DNA of 64,000 bases from an uncultured Dorea sp. (GCA_910580235.1 CAJTVU010000003.1:248001-312000), one strand, 5' to 3'; positions 7,319 to 16,413 are shown, numbered from the stretch's first letter. The notes: generated from the letters alone by a model not told the origin. Made by a program: numbers and translations.

Positions 7319-9142
7319 ATGCAAGCATTGATGTTAGCGGCGGGAATGGGGCGCCGCATGGGAAAATATACGGAAAGCTACACGAAATGCATGGTCTCCG
7401 TGGCAGGGAAGACCCTTCTGGAGCGTGCCATTGAGAGCATAAAGGACGCAGGGATCGACAAGCTGGTCATGGTGATCGGCTATGAAGCAGAGAGCCTCCG
7501 CAAATATGTAGAGGAGAGGGATTTCGACATTTGCATTGAATATGTTTACAACTACGATTATGCGTCCACCAACAACATCTACTCCCTCTATCTTGCAAAG
7601 GACTATCTGCAAAAGGACGACACGATCCTTCTGGAGTCGGATCTCATCTTCGACCGCCATATCATTAAGGATCTGGTAGAAGCGCCCCAGCAGAACCTCG
7701 TCGTAGCGGCGAAATACGAGCATTGGATGGACGGCACTGTCGTAGTGCTGGATAAGAAGAAACATATCCTGGACTTCGTAGACAAAGCCAGCTTCCGCTA
7801 TGAAGACGTGGACAAATATTATAAGACGGTCAATATCTATAAATTCAGCAAGTCCTTCTCTGCGAACCAGTACCTGCCCTTCCTGGAGGCATATATAAAG
7901 GCTTACGGTATGAACCAGTACTATGAGCAGGTGCTGAATATCTTTGCCCATATCCAGAACTCCCAGATGAGCGCCTACGTGCTTGGGGACGAGAACTGGT
8001 ACGAGATCGACGACGCACAGGATCTGGATATTGCCAGCACGATCTTTGCAAAGGACAGCCAAATCCTAAAGAAATACGAGCTGCATTTCGGCGGGTACTG
8101 GCGGTTCCCGAAAGTAAAAGACTTCTGCTATCTGGTCAACCCCTACTACCCTCCACGCAAGATGGTGGATCAGCTCCAGTACTTCTTCTGGGAGCTGCTT
8201 ACCCAATACCCTTCTGGCATGAACATCCAGAAGATGAACGCAGCCAGCATGTTCGGAGTGGACGGGGACTACCTCCTCGTAGGGAATGGAGCCGCCGAGA
8301 TTATCAATGTGCTTGGAAAGGTTCTAAAGGGACGCCTTTCTGTGTGTATCCCTACCTTCAACGAGTATGTACGCTGCTTTACGGAATGTGAGATACGCCG
8401 GATCGACAGCGCAGAGCATGGCTACCGATATGATCTTGAACGGCTGCTGGAAGAGGCGGACCGCACCGACCATCTTCTCCTGATCAACCCGGATAACCCA
8501 AGCGGCGCATTCCTGTCCCGGGAAGACGTGCTGTGCCTTCTGGAAAAATGTGAGAGCAAAGGGGTCAGCCTGATCCTTGATGAGTCCTTCATCGACTTCG
8601 CGCAAAAAGATGTACGCTACACCCTTATAGATGAGGCGATCTTACGGGAATACCCACACCTGATCGTACTTAAGAGCATCGGCAAGTCCTACGGCATACC
8701 GGGGCTCCGCTTAGGGGTCATGGCTACGGGAGATCAGGAGCTGCAAAAAATCGTGCGCCAGAATATGGCCATCTGGAATATCAATTCCTTCGCAGAATAT
8801 TATCTGCAAATACAGCGTCTCTACAAGAAGAGCTATGTGGCGGCCTGCGACCAGATCGCCCTGCAGCGGGAATGGATGCAGGAGCAGCTAAGCCATATCG
8901 AAGGAGTACACGCGTACCCGTCCCAGGCCAACTACATCATGTGCAGCCTGGACGGTCGGATAACGTCCGCAAAGCTGGCTATGCTGCTAATCCGGGATCA
9001 TGGGATCCTAATCAAGAACCTTTCAGGAAAAGAAGGGTTCAAAGGGAAGTCCTTCTTCCGCGTCGCAGTAAAGAGCAGGGAGGATAACCAGCTGCTGATC
9101 GATGCTATGAGGGGAGTCCTTCAGGCCGACAAGGGGGAGTAA
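7319..9142 (+). CDS. Bifunctional nucleotidyltransferase and PLP aminotransferase-fold enzyme
   Basis: Two enzymes in one 607-residue chain. Residues 1-235 are a sugar/choline-phosphate-type nucleotidyltransferase (LAAGMGRRM, then TKCMVSVAGKTLLERAI, and acidic site ESDLIFD). Residues 245-607 are a fold-type I PLP enzyme of class I/II, like HisC or the threonine-phosphate decarboxylase CobD: NPDNPSGAFL, DESFIDF, and the Schiff-base lysine in KSIGKSYGIPGLRLG (about K456). This differs from the class V transaminase of aminoethylphosphonate pathways. The pair probably makes a CDP-activated amino alcohol or amino acid phosphate for the neighbouring phosphotransferase; the actual substrate is unknown. 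Confidence 0.75.
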   Translation: MQALMLAAGMGRRMGKYTESYTKCMVSVAGKTLLERAIESIKDAGIDKLVMVIGYEAESLRKYVEERDFDICIEYVYNYDYASTNNIYSLYLAKDYLQKDDTILLESDLIFDRHIIKDLVEAPQQNLVVAAKYEHWMDGTVVVLDKKKHILDFVDKASFRYEDVDKYYKTVNIYKFSKSFSANQYLPFLEAYIKAYGMNQYYEQVLNIFAHIQNSQMSAYVLGDENWYEIDDAQDLDIASTIFAKDSQILKKYELHFGGYWRFPKVKDFCYLVNPYYPPRKMVDQLQYFFWELLTQYPSGMNIQKMNAASMFGVDGDYLLVGNGAAEIINVLGKVLKGRLSVCIPTFNEYVRCFTECEIRRIDSAEHGYRYDLERLLEEADRTDHLLLINPDNPSGAFLSREDVLCLLEKCESKGVSLILDESFIDFAQKDVRYTLIDEAILREYPHLIVLKSIGKSYGIPGLRLGVMATGDQELQKIVRQNMAIWNINSFAEYYLQIQRLYKKSYVAACDQIALQREWMQEQLSHIEGVHAYPSQANYIMCSLDGRITSAKLAMLLIRDHGILIKNLSGKEGFKGKSFFRVAVKSREDNQLLIDAMRGVLQADKGE

Positions 9143-9143
9143 G

Positions 9144-9944
9144 ATGAGAAAAGTGACGGAAAACGAAGAAAGCGCTGTTTTAAAATATTTGCAAGATCAT
9201 GTATCTGAATGCATCTATCTGTGCATTGATCTGCAAAAATACGGGACTAGGAACCCTGACGCACTGTTCTGGTGCTCCTGGAAGAGCAATGAGCCTGATA
9301 CCGTAGCGATGAAATACTACGACAGCTTTCAGATATTCAGCGCAAATGAAAAATGGGACACAGCCTCTACGGCGGAACTGATCAAAAAGCATCCTGTCAT
9401 GACTATATCTGGAAAAGCCAGCATGATCGAGGAGCTAAGCGAGCTGCTGCCTGAATATACGGCCGCATATGGCGTGATCGTAGAGGAAGCAGATTACCGG
9501 GAGTTCGAGCAGTTTGGATCCATACGGGAGGCAGTTCCGGAAGACGCCATGGAGATTGCGCGGCTGATGTGTACAGATCAGGAGTTTGGGGACAATTACG
9601 AGGTCGAGACTCTGGCGCGCCAGCTCGCAGACCGGATGCAGGAAAAGGCAGGCCGCAGCTACGTCATGTGGGAGGACGGCAAGATCGTCGCCCACACAGC
9701 GATATTTGCAGAAAATAAGGAGATCGCGGTCGAGAGCGGCCTTATCGTAGACGCAGCATACCAGAGCAGATTCTACGGGATGATAATCCATGAGTATGTG
9801 AAGAAGCAACTGGCCCAGGAAGGAAAGAAATTATATGGTTTTCGCATCAATGACAGGATGAAGCGCTGCACAAAGGCTGTGGACAGCGACCCTGTATGCG
9901 GTCATTATGGGAAGCTGACACGGAGGAAAGAAAATGAAGGATAA
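9144..9944 (+). CDS. GNAT-family N-acyltransferase
   Basis: A 266-residue protein whose C-terminal half (about 125-250) has the GNAT pattern: IREAVPEDAMEIARLM, then YVMWEDGKIVAHTAIFA and ESGLIVDAAYQSRFYG followed by a helix. The acyl-CoA pyrophosphate loop is poorly conserved compared with classical GNATs, so it may use a carrier-protein donor instead. The N-terminal half (LQKYGTRNPD) resembles the doubled-GNAT arrangement seen in some FemAB-like or lysyl-transfer proteins. Its start follows the previous stop by one base and its 3' end overlaps the carrier-protein gene, so it is translationally coupled to both. Likely role: acylation of a glycan amine (inference). Confidence 0.65.
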   Translation: MRKVTENEESAVLKYLQDHVSECIYLCIDLQKYGTRNPDALFWCSWKSNEPDTVAMKYYDSFQIFSANEKWDTASTAELIKKHPVMTISGKASMIEELSELLPEYTAAYGVIVEEADYREFEQFGSIREAVPEDAMEIARLMCTDQEFGDNYEVETLARQLADRMQEKAGRSYVMWEDGKIVAHTAIFAENKEIAVESGLIVDAAYQSRFYGMIIHEYVKKQLAQEGKKLYGFRINDRMKRCTKAVDSDPVCGHYGKLTRRKENEG

Positions 9945-10158
9945 GATATTGTCTATATTAAAAGAAATAGAGCCCGACGGTGATTTCGAGGACAGCCTGG
10001 ACTTTTTTGAAGATGAGCTGATTGATTCCTTCGGGATTATAACGATGATCACCCGCCTTGAAAAAATGTTCTCTATCAACATTCGCTCAGAGGACATCAT
10101 CGCCGACAATTTCATGAATTTATCTTGTATAGAAACATTATTAAATAAATATGTGTAA
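9934..10158 (+). CDS. Acyl/aminoacyl carrier protein
   Basis: A 74-residue acidic carrier protein. The phosphopantetheine site is DSFGI with Ser at about residue 32, preceded by the typical helix-acidic loop and followed by a long helix II (ITMITRLEKMF). It overlaps the GNAT gene by 11 bp and is 11 bp before the AMP-ligase, giving the DltC/DltA-like pairing of carrier and loading enzyme. It is not the housekeeping fatty-acid ACP, which has DSLD. Confidence 0.85.
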   Translation: MKDKILSILKEIEPDGDFEDSLDFFEDELIDSFGIITMITRLEKMFSINIRSEDIIADNFMNLSCIETLLNKYV

Positions 10159-10169
10159 GGTGGGATAAA

Positions 10170-11678
10170 ATGCAAAAAAACATTCTGGAATATCTGGATA
10201 AGACAGCCCTCTCTCATGCTGATAAAACGGCTTTTGGAGATGATTGGGAAGAGATGACATTCGGTGAGCTGAAAAAAGATGCGGACGCAATCGCGAGCAG
10301 GCTGCTGGAGCTGGAAGCTATCCGTCGGCCTGTGGCGGTATACCTGCCTAAAAGCTGTGACTCTATCCGCTCATTTATGGGGATCGCAGGCAGCGGCGGC
10401 TTCTACTGCCCCGTCGATACGGCCATGCCCCCGGACAGGGCTTCCGCTATCTTAAATATCTTAAAGCCAGCGGCAGTCATAACCAGCAAGAAATATGAAG
10501 AAAAACTGAACAAGCTGGGGCTTCAGATAAATATCGTCCGGATAGAGGACGCGAAAGATACGCCGATTCAGACAGAACAGCTGCAAAATATCCGGGAACG
10601 CCTGTTAGATTTAGATCCCCTGTACGTTCTATTTACAAGCGGCTCTACCGGGATCCCAAAAGGAGTGCTGATCTCTCACCGGGCGGTCATCGACTACATA
10701 GACTGGGTTACGGAGACTTTTGATATTACCGATAAAGACACTTTCGGCAATCAGGCTCCCTTCTACTTTGATAATTCGATACTGGATATTTACTGCGCTT
10801 TAAAAAATGGCAGCACCGTTTATATCATACCTCAGAGGAAGTTCTTATTCCCCGCGGATCTGATCTCTTATTTAAACGAGAAGAAGATTAATACGATCTT
10901 CTGGGTCCCTTCTGCTCTCTGTTCGGTAGTCAACTTAAAGGGGCTGGAGCTGGGCGCGCCGCTCTTTTTAAGAAAGGTACTTTTCTGTGGCGAGGTCATG
11001 CCGAACAAGCAGCTGAACGCGTGGAGAAAGGCGATTCCCGACGCTCTGTATGCCAATTTGTACGGGCCTACAGAGATAACGGACGTATGTACTTATTACA
11101 TTATAGACAGGGAATTTCAAGATGACGAGCCATTACCTATTGGAATCCCTTGCCGTAATACGCGGATCCTCGTCTTAAACGACCAGGATAAGCCGGTGCA
11201 GGGCGATGAGCCCGGGGAGCTCTGCGTCAGCGGGACTTGTCTGGCTCTCGGCTATTATCGTAACCCTGAAAAAACGAAAGAAGCGTTCGTACAGAACCCC
11301 CTGAACGATGCTTATGAAGAAAAGATATATCGGACCGGGGACATCGTAAAATATAACGACCGTGGAGAGATCCTGTATCTGTCCCGAAAGGATTTTCAGA
11401 TTAAGCATATGGGACATCGCATCGAACTGGGGGAGATTGAGACTGCTTTGGGGAACAGACCAGACATAGCAAACTGTGCAGGCATTTATGATGACAAGCA
11501 GTCTATGATCGTTATGTGCTATACGGGGACGAAGGCCGATCCGGAAGAGCTGGTATCTTTCCTGAAAAAGAAGATCCCTAAATATATGATCCCCGACCGT
11601 TTTGTATATTGCAAAGAGCTCCCATACAATGCGAATGGGAAGATCGACAGGATCGCGCTGAAAAAAAGCTACATCTAG
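10170..11678 (+). CDS. AMP-forming amino-acid:carrier-protein ligase (DltA/NRPS A-domain type)
   Basis: A 502-residue adenylation enzyme. Core motifs are present: A3 LFTSGSTGIPKGV (about 154-166), A4/A5 with YFDNSILDIY and LYGPTEITD, A7 YRTGDIVKY, A8 region GHRIELGEIE, and A10 LPYNANGKIDR with the catalytic lysine. The Asp in FDNS is the usual contact for an amino-acid ammonium group, so an amino acid is the probable substrate. It would activate the acid with ATP and load it on the carrier protein encoded immediately upstream. There is no DltB or DltD here, so this is not a standard D-alanylation operon; the aminoacyl group is more likely destined for the glycan. Confidence 0.8.
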   Translation: MQKNILEYLDKTALSHADKTAFGDDWEEMTFGELKKDADAIASRLLELEAIRRPVAVYLPKSCDSIRSFMGIAGSGGFYCPVDTAMPPDRASAILNILKPAAVITSKKYEEKLNKLGLQINIVRIEDAKDTPIQTEQLQNIRERLLDLDPLYVLFTSGSTGIPKGVLISHRAVIDYIDWVTETFDITDKDTFGNQAPFYFDNSILDIYCALKNGSTVYIIPQRKFLFPADLISYLNEKKINTIFWVPSALCSVVNLKGLELGAPLFLRKVLFCGEVMPNKQLNAWRKAIPDALYANLYGPTEITDVCTYYIIDREFQDDEPLPIGIPCRNTRILVLNDQDKPVQGDEPGELCVSGTCLALGYYRNPEKTKEAFVQNPLNDAYEEKIYRTGDIVKYNDRGEILYLSRKDFQIKHMGHRIELGEIETALGNRPDIANCAGIYDDKQSMIVMCYTGTKADPEELVSFLKKKIPKYMIPDRFVYCKELPYNANGKIDRIALKKSYI

Positions 11679-11690
11679 CCGGAGGAGATT

Positions 11691-13412
11691 ATGAGATATA
11701 ATAACCAAGATTTGTATAACCCTGGAGACCAGATGATGGGAATTGAGGGATTTGGCGGCTGTACTATCAGACAATACCAAAAAGAAGTCCTCAAAATATT
11801 ATCAGAAGTCGACAGGATCTGCAGGGATAATCATATCCTGTATTTTCTAATGTACGGGACTCTCCTCGGGGCAATCCGGCATCACGGCTTCATCCCCTGG
11901 GACGACGATGCGGACATCATCTTGACGAGAGAGAATTTCAAAAAGCTGAAGGAAGCCTGTAAGACACAGCTTCCTGACATCTATGAATTCATTAGCCATG
12001 AAGACGATAGCGGTTCCGGGTATATTTTTTCCCGTATCCGCAAGAAAGACACTTCTTATATTATACGTTCAGAAATAACAAGGCATGGCCAGAATACCGG
12101 CTTCTATATTGATATCATGACGTTGGATTACTTATCGGACAATCGGCTGCACTCATGGCTGCAAAAAAGAAGCCTTTTAGCGCTGCATCGATTAGTAAGC
12201 CCCGGCTTCTCTCAGGGCGTCATCCATCTGACCCCTGTTGAGGACGCTCTTGTAAGCCTGATTAAACTGATAGCAGGAAAGAAAAGAGCGATAAAACTGA
12301 TGGAGACGATTTTGAGTTCAGCGAAGAAAGAGAAATCCTCCCAGGTCCTGAACAATTATCTGACACAGATTTGGACTGCTATGTATATTTATGACAAAAG
12401 CCATTTCGAAAAAAGCGAGTACGTCCCGTTCGAGGATATACAGCTCCCTGTCCCGCATAACGCTATCTCGCTGGCAAACCTGTTATACGGCAGAAAATTT
12501 ATGAACAGCCATATCTTCCTGGAATATAAATATCACGATGAGCATGCTGCAATCTTGAAGGGGGATTATTACCATTTCAACGAATGCATGTTCATCCCGT
12601 CAGAACGTGGGAACAAACATATGGCAATTGTATTTGATTCAGAGCGGGGAAGCGGATATTATGACTCTTACTATCTGACCCGTTTCGACAGGGCAGAGAA
12701 CGACCGTTGCGCCATAAAGGAACGGCGCCTCAAAGAAAAGTCCGCAAAGTTTTTGCGTGTTATGGTACATAATGAAAAACTTGCCATCCTTTGTTGTAAG
12801 GAGCTTATGATCCGAAAGACAATCAAGGAGGCCGGAGGGGACGCAGATGCGCTGTCTCTTGAGCAGCTTGCTAAGATCTGCGGTAGCCTGTTCTTTCTTA
12901 ATGGCATCCATCAACAGTACCTGACAGAGCAGGAACTGTTATTTTGCATAAAGGCGCTCCTGCGCTGTGCTTATCTCCCATCCATCTGCCGTATGCTGCA
13001 GAGGATGGAATTCCTCTTCCCGGAAAGCAGCCTGCGTGAGCAGGAAGAATTGCAAGCGTTAAAAACCGAGCATTTGCAGGCGTATTACGGGATTTTCGAA
13101 GAGGACCGGGAACTGCTCCATTCCTTTATCCAGAAGTACTCGGAGACGGAATATTTGTTAGCTGGGCTTATAAAAAGCATCCTGGCTTTCTGGGATAAGG
13201 ACTATGAGGCGGCGGAACAGGGCTTTCAGAAGCTGATCGCTATCGACGAGAACTGTTTTCTGGCGAGGTACTATATGGGCCTTCTCCTCTGGGAGAGGGA
13301 CCGCGACAAGAAGAAGGCGATCCGGGCATTCAAGACCTCTCTGGACGCCAGCCCTTATATGCCGCTCCTCCAAATGTCGCTGGATCGGATCACTGAGATA
13401 GAAAAAGCCTAG
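11691..13412 (+). CDS. LicD-family phosphotransferase with C-terminal TPR-like domain
   Basis: The LicD signature YGTLLGAIRHHGFIPWDDD sits at about residues 54-73, followed by a conserved YIDIMTLDY segment. LicD proteins transfer phosphocholine or similar groups from a CDP carrier to glycans. Residues 1-300 are the transferase; 330-573 add helical repeats, with a TPR pattern near the end (AAEQGFQKLIAIDENCFLARYYMG split over two helices). It is the largest of three LicD proteins in this run and diverges clearly from the other two, so it probably has a different donor or acceptor. Coupled by a 12 bp gap to the ligase gene. Confidence 0.8.
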   Translation: MRYNNQDLYNPGDQMMGIEGFGGCTIRQYQKEVLKILSEVDRICRDNHILYFLMYGTLLGAIRHHGFIPWDDDADIILTRENFKKLKEACKTQLPDIYEFISHEDDSGSGYIFSRIRKKDTSYIIRSEITRHGQNTGFYIDIMTLDYLSDNRLHSWLQKRSLLALHRLVSPGFSQGVIHLTPVEDALVSLIKLIAGKKRAIKLMETILSSAKKEKSSQVLNNYLTQIWTAMYIYDKSHFEKSEYVPFEDIQLPVPHNAISLANLLYGRKFMNSHIFLEYKYHDEHAAILKGDYYHFNECMFIPSERGNKHMAIVFDSERGSGYYDSYYLTRFDRAENDRCAIKERRLKEKSAKFLRVMVHNEKLAILCCKELMIRKTIKEAGGDADALSLEQLAKICGSLFFLNGIHQQYLTEQELLFCIKALLRCAYLPSICRMLQRMEFLFPESSLREQEELQALKTEHLQAYYGIFEEDRELLHSFIQKYSETEYLLAGLIKSILAFWDKDYEAAEQGFQKLIAIDENCFLARYYMGLLLWERDRDKKKAIRAFKTSLDASPYMPLLQMSLDRITEIEKA

Positions 13413-13440
13413 ATAAAACAAACTGAAGGGTAAAGGGAAA

Positions 13441-14394
13441 ATGAAATATATCTTATCGTTAAGACAAGCAATTGATGATCTGATAAAAGAAAAGAATGCC
13501 TATGTCCTGGGGGAAGATATCCAGGATCCTTACGGGGGCGCTTTTAAAGTCACGAAGGGCTTATCCGGCAGCTATCCTGAGAATATCATCGCGACGCCTA
13601 TGTCTGAACAGGGGTTTACGGCTCTTGGCGTAGGAATGGCGCTGATGGGCGATTACGTCATAGAGGAGATCATGTTTGGGGATTTCCTTACATTGACCGC
13701 TGACCAGATGATCAACCATGCGGCAAAGTTCTATGGCTTATATGGGCAGAAGCTGCATCTTATCCTTCGGATCCCGTCAGGAGCTTACCGTGGATATGGC
13801 GCTACCCACTCCCAGTCATTAGAAAAACTCTTTCTTGGGATCCCGGGGATCCGCGTTGTGGCTGCCAATGCTTACTCTGATCCGGGCCTTTTGTTAAAGC
13901 AGGCGATCGGATCCGGGAAGCCGACAGTCTTTGTAGAGAATAAGATGGACTACCCGAAGGAATTAATATTGGAAGGATTCGATATATTTTGCCGAGAAGA
14001 AAGGAAGGGCATCGTGCGTATCTCTGTCCTGGATGAAACGCCCCAGTGGACGATCGTCACATATGGGGGCGTCAGCGGGCTCTGCGTAGAGGCTGCCAGG
14101 CAGCTATTTTACGAGGAAGAGATCGCCGCAGATATACAGATTGTCTCGGATCTGAGCCATTATGGATTAATCCGCGATGCCGTGCGGACGGACAACGTCC
14201 TTATCGTGGAAGAAGGCGCAAAAGATTTTGGCTGGGGCTGCCAAGCTGCCTGCGCCCTTGCTGAAGATGGGAAGCATGTGCAGTGCATGGGGGCGGCGGA
14301 CAGTTTTATCCCGGCGGCAAAGAGCGCGGAGAGGAGCGTCCTTGTACAGCCGGAAGACATTGTTTCTTATATTTTGGAAAAGGAGCCGTTATGA
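13441..14394 (+). CDS. 2-oxoacid dehydrogenase E1 component, beta subunit
   Basis: A 317-residue transketolase-type pyrimidine-binding subunit of the AcoB/PdhB class. Landmarks: GEDIQDPYGGAFKVTKGL, the catalytic-Glu region TPMSEQGFTALGVGMAL, and HSQSLEKLFLGIPGIRVVAA. With the alpha subunit it binds thiamine diphosphate, decarboxylates a 2-oxo acid and reductively acylates a lipoyl domain. It overlaps the alpha gene by four bases (ATGA). The order beta-alpha is unusual; most operons are alpha-beta. It has no E3 neighbour and lies in a glycan operon, so acyl transfer to a sugar rather than energy metabolism seems likely. Confidence 0.85.
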   Translation: MKYILSLRQAIDDLIKEKNAYVLGEDIQDPYGGAFKVTKGLSGSYPENIIATPMSEQGFTALGVGMALMGDYVIEEIMFGDFLTLTADQMINHAAKFYGLYGQKLHLILRIPSGAYRGYGATHSQSLEKLFLGIPGIRVVAANAYSDPGLLLKQAIGSGKPTVFVENKMDYPKELILEGFDIFCREERKGIVRISVLDETPQWTIVTYGGVSGLCVEAARQLFYEEEIAADIQIVSDLSHYGLIRDAVRTDNVLIVEEGAKDFGWGCQAACALAEDGKHVQCMGAADSFIPAAKSAERSVLVQPEDIVSYILEKEPL

Positions 14395-15323
14395 ACATTG
14401 AAGAAGTCTATGAGCAGTGCTGTATGATCCGGACATTTGAAAGGAAGACTGAGAAAGAATTTGAAAAGGGCGTTATGCGGGGCACGACCCACGGGTGCAT
14501 CGGCCAGGAGCTGATCCCTGTCCTTGTTATGGGATGCATTGATAAAGAGCATGACTATATTACCGGCACTCACCGATGCCACGGGCAGGTGCTTTCCTAT
14601 ACCGGCGATCCTTATCGCCTCGCCTGTGAGATGATGGGCCGATCGGACGGGTTCAACTGTGGGATGGGCGGGAGCCAGCATATCAGGGTCGGGAATTACA
14701 TCACCAATGGCGTGACCGGAGGCATGGCGGCTGTCGGGGCAGGCATGGCCCTGTCCATCAAGAAGGCCCGCAAAGAGGGCCTGGTCGTATCGTTCCTCGG
14801 GGACGGAGGCTTCCAGGAAGGCTATGTGCAGGAAACGTTAAATATGGCGCAGGCTTATCAGATCCCCATACTCTATGTGCTGGAAAATAATCGCTATGCG
14901 ATGTCGACGCCCACAGCCAGCTATATCGCCGGCGTCATAAAGGATCGGATACTGGCGCTTGGCATGGCGTATGGCTTCGCCGATGCAAGGGATCCGGAAG
15001 GACTGTCTCGGGCGGTCTGCGAGGCGTTCGCCCATGTAAGAGAGGAAGGGACGCCGTATTTCCTGGAGGTATCTACCTTCCGGCTGTGCGGCCACTCGAA
15101 ATCGGACGACAGAGCCTATATGACAGAGGCAGAGAAGGAAAAGGACGTTGCGGACGACCCTGTGGCAAAGCTTAGGGCGCAGCTTCAAGAGGAGCGGGCA
15201 CAGGCGATTGACAATAGGATAAGCGCCCGGATAGAGGACGCATTTTCCAGAGCAAAGAATGCAGGAGAGACAGACTTCTCTAAATATCAGGAGGACAAGA
15301 AGAATGGAGCTATATCTGCCTAA
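14391..15323 (+). CDS. 2-oxoacid dehydrogenase E1 component, alpha subunit
   Basis: A 310-residue thiamine-diphosphate-binding subunit: THGCIGQELIPV, TGTHRCHGQ, GMGGSQHI and the ThDP/Mg motif beginning GDGGFQEG and closing with ENNRYAMST. It is close to the acetoin dehydrogenase alpha type (AcoA). Its start is the ATG overlapping the beta stop; a longer open frame from 14283 would run into the beta gene and is rejected. The 3' end overlaps the start of the lipoyl-domain fusion gene by 20 bp, so the three subunits are translationally coupled and probably form one complex. Confidence 0.88.
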   Translation: MNIEEVYEQCCMIRTFERKTEKEFEKGVMRGTTHGCIGQELIPVLVMGCIDKEHDYITGTHRCHGQVLSYTGDPYRLACEMMGRSDGFNCGMGGSQHIRVGNYITNGVTGGMAAVGAGMALSIKKARKEGLVVSFLGDGGFQEGYVQETLNMAQAYQIPILYVLENNRYAMSTPTASYIAGVIKDRILALGMAYGFADARDPEGLSRAVCEAFAHVREEGTPYFLEVSTFRLCGHSKSDDRAYMTEAEKEKDVADDPVAKLRAQLQEERAQAIDNRISARIEDAFSRAKNAGETDFSKYQEDKKNGAISA

Positions 15324-16413
15324 CTTCGACGTAAACGAAGCGGAGTCGATCATTACGGAAATCCATGTGGGCGAGGGGGATCATGTAAGCCGCGGCGACA
15401 TCCTCATTTCCGTAGAAAATACAAAAATGACAAGAGATCTTCTGGCAGAGGAAGATGGATATATCAAGCTTTTCTGCGAGGAATTTGAAGAAAAGAAGGT
15501 CGGAGATCTTCTGGCAGCCATTTTTCCCTCAAAAGAGGAATATGAAGGATATAAAAAAGGAACGAGCGGGGGCGAAGGAACTGAGCAGGCTGAAGCCGCG
15601 GGCGTGATCCAGGCAGAGGTAAATGCAACGAAGAAAGCCATCGCACTGGCGGAGCAGCTGGGCGTAGATATCGTGCAAGCCGCAAAGGCCAAGGGCGCAG
15701 GCGTTATAAAAACCTCGGATATCGAGGCATACGCACAAAAGCAGAGCAAGAAGGCTGTCCATGCCCCACGCCAGCGGATCAATCAGTATGACCGGGAGCG
15801 GGTCGTGATCATAGGCGCTGGCAAAGGCGCTGAGATCGTGATCGACATCCTTATGGATGATATAGACAAATATGTGGTGGGGCTTGTGGACAGCTTCGAG
15901 AAGGAGTTCTCAAGCTACAGCTGCCCTCTGCTCCCCTGTACAGCAGATGATTTCCCGGACAAGATAGACCGTGCCCAATATGATACGGTCATCCTCTCTA
16001 TCGGCTCTACATTAAAGACTATGGCATTCCGAAATGAGCTGTTCCGGAAATACCGGGAGAAAGAAGTCCCATTTACGAATGCGATAGCCAAAGATGCCAA
16101 TATCCGAAGAGCGGTAAAGATCGGCGTCGGGAACATTATCATGCATAACTGCTATATCGGCACTGGAGCAAGTGTTGGTGACAACAACATCATCAGCTAC
16201 GGGCTGAACCTGGGCCATCATTGCTCGGTAGGGGACGGTAATCTGTTCGGCCCGGGCTTTACTACCGCTGGCTGCGTGGACGTGGGGAACGAGTGCATTA
16301 TTATGACAGGCGTACAGACCAGAAGCTTCCTTTCCATCGGCAGCCATGTCGTATTGCCTGTCGGATATGCAGTGAAGGAAGATATCCCCGACAATACGAT
16401 CATAACAGCATAA
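15304..16413 (+). CDS. E2-like fusion: lipoyl domain, E1/E3-binding domain and NeuD/PglD-type acyltransferase
   Basis: A 369-residue chain with three parts. Residues 1-75 are a biotinyl/lipoyl domain with the modified lysine in ENTKMT (K41). Residues 107-143 are a peripheral subunit-binding domain (ATKKAIALAEQLGVDI, GVIKTSDIEAYA). Residues 160-369 are a NeuD/PglD-like protein: Rossmann-like VVIIGAGKGAEIV, then a left-handed beta-helix with hexapeptide repeats (IGVGN, IGTGASVGDNN) and the family's catalytic histidine in LGHHCSVGDGN. The normal E2 catalytic core with HxxxDG is absent. Inference: acyl groups made by the adjacent E1 pass from lipoyl-lysine to the beta-helix domain and on to a sugar amine or hydroxyl. 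ATG 15304 is chosen because the lipoyl fold begins there. Confidence 0.85.
   Translation: MELYLPNFDVNEAESIITEIHVGEGDHVSRGDILISVENTKMTRDLLAEEDGYIKLFCEEFEEKKVGDLLAAIFPSKEEYEGYKKGTSGGEGTEQAEAAGVIQAEVNATKKAIALAEQLGVDIVQAAKAKGAGVIKTSDIEAYAQKQSKKAVHAPRQRINQYDRERVVIIGAGKGAEIVIDILMDDIDKYVVGLVDSFEKEFSSYSCPLLPCTADDFPDKIDRAQYDTVILSIGSTLKTMAFRNELFRKYREKEVPFTNAIAKDANIRRAVKIGVGNIIMHNCYIGTGASVGDNNIISYGLNLGHHCSVGDGNLFGPGFTTAGCVDVGNECIIMTGVQTRSFLSIGSHVVLPVGYAVKEDIPDNTIITA

Noticed and set aside
7319..9142. Aminoethylphosphonate transaminase in the fusion protein
   Set aside because: The PLP domain has class I/II (HisC/CobD) motifs, not the class V pattern of AEP transaminase.
10170..11678. Standard D-alanylation (dlt) operon
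   Set aside because: Ligase and carrier are present but DltB and DltD are absent and the neighbours are glycan enzymes.
14283..14390. N-terminal extension of E1 alpha
   Set aside because: It would overlap the E1 beta gene by over 100 bp; the family begins near the ATG at 14391, which overlaps the beta stop as ATGA.
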